DNA of 64,000 nucleotides, from contig CM072525.1 of NCBI GenBank assembly GCA_036898135.1, positions 24,770,887 to 24,834,886 on the forward strand. The letters are read 5' to 3'. The notes beneath the pieces are model-generated. The model worked only from the letters and a program-made list of their open reading frames with translations. It was not told where the DNA came from and searched no databases. Shown one piece after another: positions 10,042 to 23,600 of the stretch; within the stretch, counting starts at the first letter, position 1; every line of letters starts with the position of its first letter. This stretch comes from Oncomelania hupensis. Lineage: Eukaryota; Mollusca; Gastropoda; Littorinimorpha; Pomatiopsidae. Made by a program: the position numbers and the translations under genes.

Positions 10042-11685
10042 TTATTTAGGAGGAGGTGGGGGTGGAGGTGGGGGGTTGACCGGTAGAGGAGGGGGAAGGG
10101 GTGGGTACTGGTTTACAATGTGGTGAGAGAATGAAGGCATAGCCATTGCTTGCTGCGGCTGAACACGTCCTTGTGAAGCGGAATATATCTGCTGCATGTG
10201 ACTTGATACAAGATGGATATTGTCTTTTGTTGGAGTGATGGGGATGCCATCGGGCGTGTCAGGTTCATCAAAGATCATATCTGGCAAAGTGGAGGGAACA
10301 TTGCCGAGACTATCAAAGGAAAAACCGCTGTGCTGTGACTTCAAAGGCGGGCGGAAAGATGAATTCATGGAGGAGGACGTTGCAGCTTTGGGGTGAGATG
10401 ATTTGTGTTTCTTTTCGCCGAGCCCCATTTCAGTGGACATGGAACTACTAGTACCTGACTCTTTACCCAGATAAGGATCGGGGGTATGCTTGCGTTTCCT
10501 CTTCTGGCTGTCCTCTCTTGGGTGGTCACTGTATTTGCTGGGGTGAGAAAGCCTGCCACCAAGCTGAAGTTTCATCTTCAGCCCACCTGGTTCACCAGAC
10601 ACGCTTGCCTCACGCTTCGCTGACTCTGAGGAGGCAGAGGACGACATTCGAATCTTTTCTGAGGACGTGGAGAGAGTTCGCATTTTCTCTGCAGATGGAG
10701 GCTTTACTTTTTCCGAAGCCCCTTGCGGGAGTCGAATTTTGAGCTTTATTGATTCTTTCTCTTCTTTCGGGGGAAGCATCCTCGATCGATCTTGCTTCAA
10801 AGCAGACGATTTAGAATCATCATGGGATGTTCTGTGAGATGCATGGCTACCACTATGTTCCAGCTGTGGTTTACTTTTAGATGAACTTTCCGATTTCACT
10901 CCCACTTTCTGCACTTTATCACAGTCCGTGCTGTTGCGGCGCTGAGCACTGGTGTACATATTGTATAAAGAACCACTGGAGTCCTTGAGGTCAGTCAGGG
11001 CAATCAACGGTTCCTTGAGATGCACTTCAGAAGCGGCGCTAGAAGAGCCCTCCTTCTTAATATGCTTCATGTGTTTGGCCTCACCAGAAGCATCCAGGGA
11101 GTCAAGAGGATCCAGAGGAAAATGCATCTCCTTATACTCTGGTCTGGAGGAGCCTGAGTGAGGTGCCCTGTCCTGATTGCGCTGCAAATAATCTTGAACA
11201 CTGATACATTTGGTTTTGTTCTCATTAATCAAATTAGGCATTGACTGTGAGATATGCAGTGTTTTACTATCACTAGGACTGTGCGGCTCTTGCTTGACAG
11301 GAACCGCAATGATGTTGTTCACAGTGGTCGAGGCCCCAAGTGCGGTGCCACAGGATTCTGATGAATCTTTGGGCTCCTCCTTAATACCTCCATGACTGGG
11401 ACCAGGCCTGGGTGCACTGTGAGCAGGTTCGTCAACGCGAGGATGAGAATGGGTTGGGTGGCCATGTTGGTGAGCAGAGCCGGGGGCAGCTGCAGCATCT
11501 TTCTTTTCCGCATCATGGCCCTGTACAGATCTCTGTTCTCGAGCCAACTGATGACGAGAGGTGCTGGGGGCAGTGGTGGGGGCGCTCCAACTCCTGCCGG
11601 TCGTGGTAGGCTGTTCATCCATTCGCACCTTTTTAGGATCCGGCCCTTGGCTAGTTGAAGGTCGCTTTCTGTCGTGGCCAGTGTT
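10042..11685 (-). CDS. CCNT: Cyclin T exon 10 (last coding exon): disordered C-terminal region
   Basis: Residues about 291-837 in one uninterrupted frame after the acceptor GTGCAG|AACACTGG. Visible: a nuclear-localisation-like KKVRMDE, a His-rich patch (HQHGHPTHSH), two LK(M/I)(K/R)-type motifs (SIKLKIRLPQG and GGLKMKLQLGG) that correspond to the repeated LKMRI motifs of vertebrate cyclin T, a KRKRKHTPD basic patch, and a terminal PPPPPPPPPK. The stop is TAA. In vertebrates this region binds regulators and substrates. Confidence 0.92.
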   Translation of the reverse strand, partial: NTGHDRKRPSTSQGPDPKKVRMDEQPTTTGRSWSAPTTAPSTSRHQLAREQRSVQGHDAEKKDAAAAPGSAHQHGHPTHSHPRVDEPAHSAPRPGPSHGGIKEEPKDSSESCGTALGASTTVNNIIAVPVKQEPHSPSDSKTLHISQSMPNLINENKTKCISVQDYLQRNQDRAPHSGSSRPEYKEMHFPLDPLDSLDASGEAKHMKHIKKEGSSSAASEVHLKEPLIALTDLKDSSGSLYNMYTSAQRRNSTDCDKVQKVGVKSESSSKSKPQLEHSGSHASHRTSHDDSKSSALKQDRSRMLPPKEEKESIKLKIRLPQGASEKVKPPSAEKMRTLSTSSEKIRMSSSASSESAKREASVSGEPGGLKMKLQLGGRLSHPSKYSDHPREDSQKRKRKHTPDPYLGKESGTSSSMSTEMGLGEKKHKSSHPKAATSSSMNSSFRPPLKSQHSGFSFDSLGNVPSTLPDMIFDEPDTPDGIPITPTKDNIHLVSSHMQQIYSASQGRVQPQQAMAMPSFSHHIVNQYPPLPPPLPVNPPPPPPPPPK

Positions 11686-14600
11686 CTGCACATCAGAAAC
11701 AAAAACTTATGTAGCTAAAGAACCAAATACATCCAGACCTGCCTACCCCCCAAATTTTTAGGAGTAACGACTTGGGACAAAAAGCGTAACATTTTGAGGG
11801 AAAATTGTAAAAAGCGTATTCACACCGCGATCGATCTATCGGTCTGTAAATCCGTTATATTTCTACACCAAATACTAACAATCTTGTAACATTTGCCATT
11901 AATAGTAAATTAAACAGGCAGCAAGACAAGAAAATAGAAAAGCAAACAATGAATTTTTTTCTTTGCTGCTGGTTTAGCAGTGGCAACATCACAATCGGAA
12001 TCCTCGTCGCTGACGCTATCAGTATCACGAACACGCTTCATTTTAATTACTCTATTCGGCAAGCGTGCGTCTGGGCCAGTGGGGAAATGTTGCAATTTCC
12101 CTAGTAAACGTAGAAAAGTTAGTGTTCCAGCAACTGGTGCGGTTGTAGCTATAAAAGTTAGCTTGCTCACCATTGGTTATTAAGCTAGGTAACCAATGAA
12201 AAGCCGCGGTTGAAAGCACACTGATTGGCTTCTAGCTCTACTAGCCTTTTACAACTGAGCCCTAGTGCGCAAATGGCAATTTAAAAATCGGAATGGACGG
12301 CAACTGAAAAATCGTAGTTTTTGCGTTCTGAAAATCGTAGTGAAATTAGGGAAATCATAAAAATCGTAGTAAGGGATGAATATCGTAACAAAATACGCCT
12401 AAATCATAACGGTAGGCAGGTCTGTACATCCCAGAAACAACTTCTTCTGGTACCCCAAATAGAACTCTGGGGAATCAGGTGAGATTTGTGCGTAGGTGAC
12501 CATTTTGTAACACTCTGTAAAGTAGCCACAATCCGTCTCTTCAAGGATGGAGCAAACAGGCTGTGTTTTTGTTGCTGGCTATCCATCTGTCTAGAACATG
12601 AGCATCAAAATTTTATAGTTCTGAGCGAAGGAATGCACAAGTGCACAGTAGGCCTTGGTTTATACTCCCATCTGAAAAGGTAGGGTCACTATTACTACAC
12701 TATGCTGCCAGATTTGAACATCAGGCTAAAGTTACTGGTACAGTAGTTGGGTCACCCATCAAAGTACTAACCATGCTCGGCATTGCTTAACACCTGGAAA
12801 TAAAGCCTTTATTTCCACCACTGGGCTACAGAGGACCCTCCATCAAAGATACTTAGGGGTCCGATGCATAGCAGCAGACTTCAATTGCGGAAAGTTACAA
12901 ACTTCGAAGTTATAAACTTTCAAATAGTTGCGAACTACAGTACAGCGCTATGCACATATGCAACCAATCTGTTGACTAAGAAGTTTTGACCTGATATTTT
13001 TAGGCATGGGAATCTCCGATAAATAAATAAATAAATAATGACATATTAACATCCGAAAACAAAGTGACGTAAATCTTATGTAATTTTATCATAATTAAAG
13101 TCATCTTTATGCGATGACTGTGTATGAAATATCATGATTGTCATTTTTATAGAAAATGTCAAACAGGACTATAAATGAAAGATTTCGCTATGATTATCCA
13201 ATAGTCAATTTTTTTAAAACTTTTAACAGTATGAATGTTATGTGGAATATATTGTTGCACTGCAGTCATGAATGATATGTTTTATAGTTGTATTATTTTT
13301 GCAAATGTAAACAATATCCTTGAGAGCATGTGTCAGGCTACAGCCAGTGGCGTATCACCGGAGTACATCAACTGCAACAAGGGGCTGATGACCTATTTCT
13401 TGCAAGGGGGAAATTCGATGCTGTCTAGCACATTGGCTAGCTCTAAAATCATGTTCTCAGCAATCAGTATCTTTTTAGAAATTGACTATTATTCCACACC
13501 TCAAATGGATGTGTTATGTCTCTAAATACTCGATTTCTTTGAAGCAATCGGCGATTTTGCTGCCTACACGAAAGAACGCACGCCATGTTTGCTTTCGCGT
13601 AGTTACTAACTTCGAGCTGGTAGTCCACTTCCGATGTAGACTACCGTAGTTGGTAACTTAGGTGCGGCCTACTGGCTCATGCATTACGAACTACCGCTCA
13701 AAGTTCGTAACTTGCGAACTAATTGATAACTTCGTGTGAAGTCTACCGCTATGCATTGGGCCCTAAACAACACACGTGCCAATTACAGGTCAATATATTC
13801 ACAGAAATTGGCAGGTACAGGTAGTTGCCTGGGCATCAGGAATGGTACCCAGAGAAGCAAGTATAAGAGAAGAAGCAAGTATAAGAGAAGGACCAAGACA
13901 AAAGCAAATGATAAATAGAAGATGTATTCAAGAAACAATTCTGACCATGCCTGCAAATAGATAAAAACAGATTTTGCAACAATTGGTTGGGACTCCTTAG
14001 TGGTAGTACTGTTCGGAAGGGAAAAAAATGTCTTACCTGTCGTACAAGTTCTGTTCGCTTATAAATAGGTGGAGCAAATGACAAGAGCTTCAGCAACTCT
14101 TGTCCCAGAACTGCAAGCAAACCAGACTACAGTTAAGTCAATTTCTAGGCAAACCAGACTACAATTTAGCAGTCAACTTTATCTGACGAGGATAAAAACT
14201 AATTCTGCTGTTTTACATGATCCTGTGTCCTGCTTACCCCCAACTATGGCTTTGCACAATAGTAAGGTCAAACACTGCAGAATTTATACATGCGGCAATG
14301 TGAGGAAGTGTGAAATCGGTGGTATATTTAAGACTCTCTAAATTCAACTTAAAACATGGACATTACCTTAAACTTGAGATGACTAAGAAGATCCTGATTA
14401 TCTAACATAATCGACTGACATGAAAATGTGATATAATACAATGACCTCGAGACCTTATGTACATCCTCATAAACCAGTGTAAATGCAAAGTGTTTGACAA
14501 ATATAACTGTGCCCAGTATAACAATAAATTCATATTTTTGTAAATGACCTTAACCTTCAAGTTTCACACAGATTTGAAAATATCTGGAAATTTGTTATTG

Positions 14601-17600
14601 CTGCGCGAGTACCACTGACTCGCTTTGCTACATGCATGGGAGTCAAAACTGTAACAAATAACAACATAAACAAACTTACCTTGCAGTCTTTGTTCAGTAA
14701 GATTGGGATCAATGTAGAACCACCAGTCCTTGTTCTCAGTGGACTTTGGTATCTGTAGATAAAATCATAAAACAATAAGATACATGTGGCTGCTACGCAC
14801 ACTGCAGCCAAATCAGCAACAATTTGGCAAGACATTCAACACTCATTCGCATAGCTAAAAATCTGCATTTTCATCAGGTTTCATTTTTGTGGTTCTGTTG
14901 TGACTCCGCTTTGTCATAAAGCAGCAAAATAAAATGGTATGGGCCACAACAGCTGAATTAGAAAAACTGGTCCCACAATTTTTATTTCGGGGGTAATTAC
15001 AGAGACTCGTATTGCTGCAGCATGTGAATAAAAATGTTTTGGAATGAAAAAGAAGAAAAAGACAAGGTGCTAGGCAAGCTTTAGGAAGCCCACATAATGA
15101 TTATTTGCATGTGGGAAATGTAACAGCGCTTTCAGCATCTCTGAAGCTTCATTCATGTATTTATATTACTTACTTGGTAACGAGCCCACTTTGAAGCAAG
15201 GTATATGCAGACACATGCGACTGTCTGCGGTGAGTACATTACGCACATGTAAGTCAGATGGACGCTGAAAAATAAATCATCATCATCACAACATCATCAT
15301 CATTATAGTCATTATCTTCATGTTGATACATTTTCAAGTATTCATGGGGACAAACTATCCCATCAAGTTGGGTTTCAATCTGATTGGATTGAATCAATAT
15401 TTATAACAAACTTCAGTAATTACCAACTTTAAACCATTTTTGCACAGACAAATATAGAGAACATATTTTGTCAGGCTATCACTATTATTTTTTATTTTTA
15501 AGCCATATCTCTTTTCACAAAATCCAAAAAAACGTGCATTTGGGGGACAGAATACAGACTTAAATGATTAAAAAAAATCATCTACAAAGCAAGCAAAGAA
15601 ACAATGAATAATAATAATTATAACGGATGCTTTACATAAAACTCAAAAAGTTCAATCATCTAAAGTGAAACACTATTAAAAAAGTGAAAAACCTTTTCTT
15701 TTTAATTTTGAAAATTTAGATAAAACAATACATATAGCAGGGTGGAGAACAACTGAATCAAGAAATCTCTGAAATCCGGCCGGGGCCCAGCCCCGGTATT
15801 CGCCCCTTGGAAGAAAATGAATTTATGTCTTTCAAAAACGTTATGAATCTTGATTTGTAGGCCTAACAAAGTTTGAGGTCCACAACTGTTACACACAAAC
15901 TCCACATTTCCAATTTTACTGGGCACACGTTTGTCTATTTTTTAGCTGTAAACAGGCAAGAATTTTTATAATTTTAGAGATATTTAGTGGTACGTTAGTA
16001 AAAACACCACATCTTAGGTTTTAGTGACTAGTGTATAGATTTAAATGAAATAAAATGCAAAATGAACAGAACTAAATTCTATTTTGATTATCTACCTTTT
16101 TATACTTCTCTTGTCATGTCTTGTTTTTTATTACTCCATGTGTATAAAAAAAAAAGTTTTAAAAAAACCTAACAAGCCCCCTCTTCTTCACTTTCATGCC
16201 ATTCTGAAAGATCGTATTCATGCACACTACTGACACTAATTCAGTAATTGTCTAATGTCAGTACCGATCTCTTTCTCCGACTCCAAGTCCATTTCTCTCA
16301 CTTTAATGTCTGATAAATGGAAGCCTGTAATCTCCCCTTCATCAATCGAAGAATCCAAACCATCCCTTTTAGGCACACACACAAGAAAATTTGAAAAAAA
16401 ATCGAAAAAACTAACGCATCACAGAGAAAACTTGTGGAAATGCAGTCGAATGTTTTCACAAAAGAATAAACCGGAAGTCAATTGCCGGAAGTCTCGAAAT
16501 CTTTAAAACAACGCGAGAATATAACCACACGGTTGATACGGACGCTTTTGGACGTTTTGCCTGTTTAGACCTTCGGCCGCTTTTGGCCGTTATGCCCAGT
16601 AAAGGGTAGTTTCTCAGCTTCTCACACTCGGAACTCAATATTTTTTTCTCGGAAATGCAAATGCCTTCCGCGGAAAGTTCTCCACTCTGATATAGGGAGG
16701 GAAGAAAATGGAGTACCACTGGAAATCCTCAGTGACCTGGCCAATCTCATACTCAAGAAGAACAGGTCATCCCTAAGGGGACGAACTTACAACCTTCAGC
16801 ATTAGAAACCAGCGTTCTAACCAACAGCACTACTGGTAACCACAAGTTGATTTTTATCTCCCCAGCGTATTTGAAAATATATGATACAATTTGGAATGAA
16901 AACAAGCCAAAAGAGTGTCACTATGAATCCGGGCTGTCTGTTAATCAACTGCATGCAATTTCTCAAGAACCACTAAACAGATTTAGTTCAAGTGTCATAG
17001 GAACATTACCGGGACCAGATTCCCCTGCTATCGCATTTGCTCTACCTCGAAGGTCACAGTTGCTGGAGCCAAACACCTTTGACTCTAGTCTATATCTTAA
17101 AAATGACGTAATCAAATTAGATTTTTGTGTGTGTGTGTGTGTGTGTAAATGTATACTTCAACCCAGGGCTGATAATTCGGTTGCAGTCCGTTGGTTGGTC
17201 CATCAGATTTCACTTTGTTAAAAACTATTGTTTTGCATTCTCTCAAAAATTACTTGCCAAATTTTTGTATCTTGATTCAGATATATTACATTTATCTCTA
17301 CAAGCACTTTGAAATCACCATTTTTCAAGTTTAGTCAACAGTTTTCTGTGTAGTGTGTCATATAGCCTGGTCCCGAACAACGCATGCCAGTCTAGAAACT
17401 GAAACTACAAGATTAAACGATGACTATACTTTTCTCTCAAGCTACGAAATGTCTGCCTACTACCTCTACTATTGGTAGCTGTTGGTGCTTTTCTAAACAC
17501 CTCCAGGAAAATAACTGGAGACTGATTCAGTTAACATGATAGAGAGAACTCACGTTGTGTGACCCGGGTCAGGAACCTGTAGACTTGGGACTGGAACAAC

Positions 17601-20600
17601 TACCAGGATACAATGTACTACATGACCTATTCTGGTTCAACACACAGAAACTTCCAACGGTCACAACACTGATCCTGGTAACTCACCTATTGGTGGCCAG
17701 GAAATAGGCTGTCTGAGCGAAGTCCTTGGAAGCTACAACAAGAGCAAAGGTAATTGACTAAATCCCAGGGGTATTATTCCAAATAAAAGAAAGACACAAA
17801 AGAAAAGGGAAAAAAAGGGAGGAAGAAAACCAAAACCAAACACAACAGAAAGGCATGAAAAGCACAGTAGGCAATACGCAGCAAATGGTATATAAATATC
17901 TTCATGCCCAAACTTTACTGTCCGTCTTCTTGGTCTTACTTTCAAAAACACCCTAAATTTCTGAAATATCTAAAATTACTGAATATCTTTCCCTAATCAC
18001 TCTAATGCATTATTCAACCTATTTCGGCAAATTTCCAACCAATACAAAACAACAGATGTTCAATCTAAATATGGAAGAATGTCTTGTTTAAAAAAAAAAA
18101 GGGGGGGGGGGGGTGGGGGGAGGGTATTTACAACATCTACAGTGACATTTCTGTGTGTTAGCACATAACAGCACAAAGCTAAACAGCGGTGGGAAGACAA
18201 CAGAAGGTCTATTCAACACCTATCGCACAAACACTTGCAACCAAATCTGGATATTATACTGTACTGTTAAAAGAAACACCATGATACAAACACTGTATTT
18301 GTTAAGTATCTTTTTCCAGACAGTGGCACTGAATCACAAGCGTACTAGACATACAGGAGAAAGTCTGAAGGTACAATCAAAATTAAGATGTTTACACACC
18401 TTTTATCATGTGGCATCCTTTTACAACATAGGCGTGAGGGTGATCCACGTGCACAGAAAAACCTGTAAAATAAAATACCTTGTATATAAACCGGTACATT
18501 AAAAAAAGTTAATGAATGCAGGACTCCATTTTTCATCTTCGTTCTCAAGAGTACAAAATGGCAGGTCATTCAAATGTATTTCCAGATACTCGTACACATT
18601 TAATAGTGTTGAGTTCTAGTTTGCTCTGCGGGAACAAACACAAACGCACAAAAGAAACCAAGATGGCAAGCCAGTCAAATGTATTTTCAGAAACTCCTAC
18701 GCATAGCCCAAAAAGAAGCATTTTAAAAAGTGGTCATTTCTAGGTGGTGTTGTGGCTTGGTTTATCCTAATAAAGTAAAATAAACACATGGAATGATGGG
18801 ACACAATCTGCACTCAAAAAATTATCAAAATCCGTTGAGCCAATGAATCTGTACATACAGTGCAAAACATGTTTAGAAAATGGTAATGCATAATGACCTT
18901 GACCTTTGAGAAGGTACAAATACGAATGATCCAACATGCTTAGCTAAGTAGTTAAAATATCACACAGCAAAAATGATTAATTTCTATTGAGCTATTTTTT
19001 AGATAAAAGGTGCGAAAAAAAAAAAAATGAAAATTTGCAGCCATGAACCGGACTGCTACTGAAGTAGCATGATCTGAGGTACCTGGCAAGTGCACCTTCA
19101 GTGCTATGAAATGCAAGGCTAGCAAAGATTTGAATCCCATGGCATAGTCCTTTTTCTTGGTAAAGCAAATTTGACATGGAAGACTGGCCACTAACAGAGG
19201 TAATGTTTCTACAAAGTTTGGTCAAAATCTGTTGGTTCTGGAGGTATTGTGTTCAAAGAACCAATCAACTGTTACAGATGGTCAGACATAAGGCTTGTTC
19301 TGAGTACCGACTATTTTAGAGTATACAAAAAGAATTAAAGCTTCCCTTAGTCCTATAGATTTTGCCAGTCCAGAAAGGCAGGAGGGGTGGCATGTTTAAC
19401 CCTCTAACCCCTAGATGTGCCTAAGCTTTATGAGCTATTTCCTAGGTCAAAGCAAGTAACTTCGTCAAATCCAGATTAGATATTCAATGTTTATAGGATA
19501 ATTCCGTCAAAATGCTACACCATGCGCACACAAAAATTAATAAAAAATACCCAACCTTAATTGGCGGACCAATCAGTGTCTAGGGAAATGACGTACGTTA
19601 CTAATTGTTGATGAGAAGGTAAAACCCATTGGTCAAAAGAACGTAGTTTGAACAATGCCTGTACCTATTTATAAATCCGGAAGTGACCCCAGCATGTTCA
19701 TGAGGGTTTCCTGTTTATTTTGGTATACGAGAATCCCCGAATCGTCCGCTAGACCTAGCGGTAACTATGCGGCGAAAATGACCAAATTTTGTACTTGTAA
19801 ATTTTGTTGATTAACTTTTCTGCACCCCCACAGCAGTTAGGGGCAATTTTTACATAAAATCATTGAGGATATATGCAAAAACACTTTACAGGATTGAAGT
19901 AGATAGTCTAAACATGCAAAATAACCAATAATCCCAAAACGCCCCAAAAATTTGGGGGGGGGGGGGGGGGGGGGATAAAAATGACTCACTAAATTATGTT
20001 CCACTCAACATTATTAATAAATCAACAACATGTTTTTCTTCAAAATGAAATACATTTGTACAGTGTGTTGCAACAGGGGAAAAAAAAGAGTCAACATTAC
20101 ATCCTGCCACGAACAATAAAGCACAGGCTCTTCTTCGTTGCTGTTGTTCAAATCCGATGGAAACAGATTGTCAAAGTGAAAGTCCAAATCACTTTCCTCT
20201 CCATCATTCACCTGCACCAAATCAGCCACCTAATATACTTCATATGGGCCATCCTCTTCGTTCGATTCTGCACCATAATTCTCCTCCTCAATTTTCGAAT
20301 AAACTTTGAAACTTCACTGTGTGCGATCTACAAACTCTAACAATACAGTGAAAACTCGTATTACTACTGTCAGCTCGCGGTCGCCCTGCGAACGCACACA
20401 TAGCAAAAATATTGGTCGCTGCACGTGTAAGAGGGTTAACATGCCCTGGGACAAAAAATAACCAGAAGCATCTAATCCATTGATACCATGTGTTTTCTAT
20501 AATTTAATTTAACAATTAATGAATAAAAGTGCATGTAGGAAGAGGTCAGACATAGAACTATGACCTAAATGAAGTAGCATGAATCAATCCATAGATTACA

Positions 20601-23600
20601 CTTCATCCCACCATGGTTACAGATGAAATTAGATGGTTTAACAATGGAAGCGTCCATCGTCTTCTGAAAACTCTTCACCACACTATTGTAAGCTGCCAAG
20701 ATGTGGGTTAAGATAACAGAGATCCGGACAGGATATTAAAGTGAATGAATACTCACCGACAGCTTTCAGGACTACATTTTCCAGTACCTTCATCTCCTCA
20801 ACTGTCGCATTAATGTCTGCCTGAAAAACAAAATCAAGACACAAAATCAGGCATAAGATCTGAGAATATTGAAATTAACTAAAAATTTAGTGGGGGGTCA
20901 AGGGGTGAATTTAGCAGGTCAAGGGGTACAATTCTTTGTGAGCTGAACGTGAAGCTGAACGTTTTTCCTATTTCTGACTGAAAAAGTATCACTCTCCTGA
21001 CATCTAAGCTGTGAAACGAAGCATATTGTTTTGTCACCAATCACTTATAATCAAAGTCAAACACTGAAGCTGTGCTGATGGTTATTTGGGTGTACATTTG
21101 AACACAAGCAGACGGCATTATGTATTCCTATAATTATAAAGAAATATACTATGCTGAAAATTTAGATGTCCTGAATTGCTGTATCTCAGTTCTATTCATA
21201 ACTTGCTCATGAATCTACCTGTAATAAAAAGGAAAGGTTTGTGGTGCAAGGTTGGGTTGAAAAATGGTATAGTAATATATATTTATGTTGTCGTGCCATA
21301 TCAGAGTATGTGTAGTACAGATGTTGGATGTTACACATATGAGACGCAGACATGCCTACCCTCAATTTGAAGTTTCCGTATTAGCTTTTTCAAATTTCAG
21401 TATTACTATTGTAACAGCATAAATATTGACGACAAACATGTAGGAAATTACCTTAGCGAAACAGAGATACCAGCGAAACGAAACTGGACATTAATACAAC
21501 AGTTAGCTAACAAGCAGCACACACATGGCAGATTAACCTCCTTGAAACAGTCACACCGCCGCCAGCTATTGATACCATCAACAGGCTTGGCGACCACGAA
21601 TGTTAAATAGCATACTTTAGTCAAAAACTAACCATAGCGTTGTCTTCGATTAAATAACTTACTGCACCATGAGACACTAAGTAGCTCACTCCAGCCAAAA
21701 GTTACCAAGATGATGTCACCCGTATTGGGCAGACACCGCTTATCGTTATTGAATCTGTTCTTCACTCTATCCCTGATACTCCACTTGAAAGATAATTATG
21801 CGTGTCCAGTGACAAGAGAGAGGGGGAGGAACTATTCAAATAAGAACCATAATTCTGTAGATGCGAGAGTAAAGAAAACGAAAGCTAAAAACGATTGGTC
21901 AGAAGACTATTGGGAACTTTTGCATACCTTTGGGGACCAAATCTCAACTGATCAGTCGCAAAAGAACTGTTAAGCTGTGAGGGTCGACCAAAGGAACAAA
22001 CTGCAGTGTTCGTCTATCTCCATCTCATCAAGAGAGTGCTAGAGACGTAAAAGACGATTTCACGAGTCCCAGAGTCTACAAGTAAGATAACACTAGCAGT
22101 TTTGATATGTGTATGTTTATTGTATATTGATTGCCATGTATAAATAATATGTTCTTGATATATAGTTACAGAAACAGATTATTGTTTCTGAGACAGTATG
22201 CATGTGGTTTGATGTACCTTAGCCTTAAGATTCGAATTGAATTGTGCATATGGGAACCCTGCAGGTGTCTGATGCTATAGACACTTTGCAGAGGAGACCG
22301 CACCCTTATAGCTAACGAGAATACTGTAGCCAGAGCTCCGACTTTTACAGGTCGGGCCTGGGATCATCACGTTTGTGGAGACGAACGCCTGACCGTCGCT
22401 CCCGTGGAACCAAGGAGAACTACCACGATTCTACCTGACCACGTCCAAACCCCACAGCTTCAAGAGCGACCCGACTTACCTTAGCTAAGTCACCCACCAA
22501 AACTGAGTCATACCCTCGAGAAACTAGAACCTTTGAAACTTACGAACAGTGAAAATCGTAACCGCAGGTAGCAAATGACGAAAGAAACCTGTCAAAACAT
22601 TTTCCCAGCACTTGGAACTATATTACTTATTAATTTACCGATTAATGCAGAAATGTTAAAGTTTGTGTTGAATATATAAAAAGTGAAATTACATACATAC
22701 GACTGGTGTCATTCTATTTGTATTGTTGTGTAGTTATTAGTTTTCTTCTCTTGAGACATAATAATCTAGTCTTTTGATTAGTCATCACCGGTTCTCAAGT
22801 TGAGCCAAATGATACTAAAATTCCCGAGAACAAATATAAATTTTATGTGACCAAAGTACCGTGACCTGTCTCTCACACCACTTTAGGACTTCTGGTAAAA
22901 GAACGATCGATAGTGGTAGCGCATCGCCCATCTATCAATAAGTCTTACCCCCTAGTAAGATAAACGTATCTTCCCCAGAATATCATCACAACTATTACGA
23001 TTTCCGTATGTACTTTTACTACCTATTGTTTTTGCACTCATCCTTTTTGATATTATGCGAAGAATCCAGTGATAGACTGATTTGCTGCCACAATGTTTTT
23101 TTTCTTCTCCAAAGCCTCGTAATTCTTCATATACTGTGGGCCTTCCGCGTGCCGCTTGATGTCGTTTATATCACCGGCGGAGATGCCAAACTGGTTGGCA
23201 CAAATCGTACTTTTGAGACAGTGCTGCCGCAAATAACGAAAGGACACTTTTCCGAATACGAGGCAAGAAATGTCTGCCCCTTGCGCGTTTTTTTTGTTGA
23301 AGATTCAGATTCACAATCACATTTCTTAGCCATTCGTTTGAACGCCATGTTTTAAATTCTGTCTCACGAGCACCGATCTTTAATGCGACTGTGCAAAAAC
23401 GGGTTCGGCAAACTTCGGTGCCTCTACCGGAAACTTCGATGTCACAGGTCTCCACTGCGACTGCGCATTGCGGCATTAAACCTTCGGAAAAAGGTCATGC
23501 AGTGCATTACCACAAACCAACGATTTCGATTTTTTTCTTTATAATTTTTTTTAAATTTCCGTACCGTAAAACAAATATCCGTATTTTCCGTAGCGCTTTC

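Noticed and set aside
12995..13960. AGGCATGGGAAT near 13002 and ACCATGCCTG near 13945 as ends of one more hAT-like element
   Set aside because: The flanking bases do not form a duplication and the right match is short. Only a fragment of an F-like end is supported at 13002.
16847..17221. 124-codon plus-strand frame in cyclin T intron 6
   Set aside because: It has no recognisable domain, ends in a TG repeat, and lies inside an intron on the other strand.
21976..22877. TGTGAG...CTCACA as an LTR inside element B
   Set aside because: Flanking 5-mers (TAAGC and CCACT) do not match, and no LTR features are seen.
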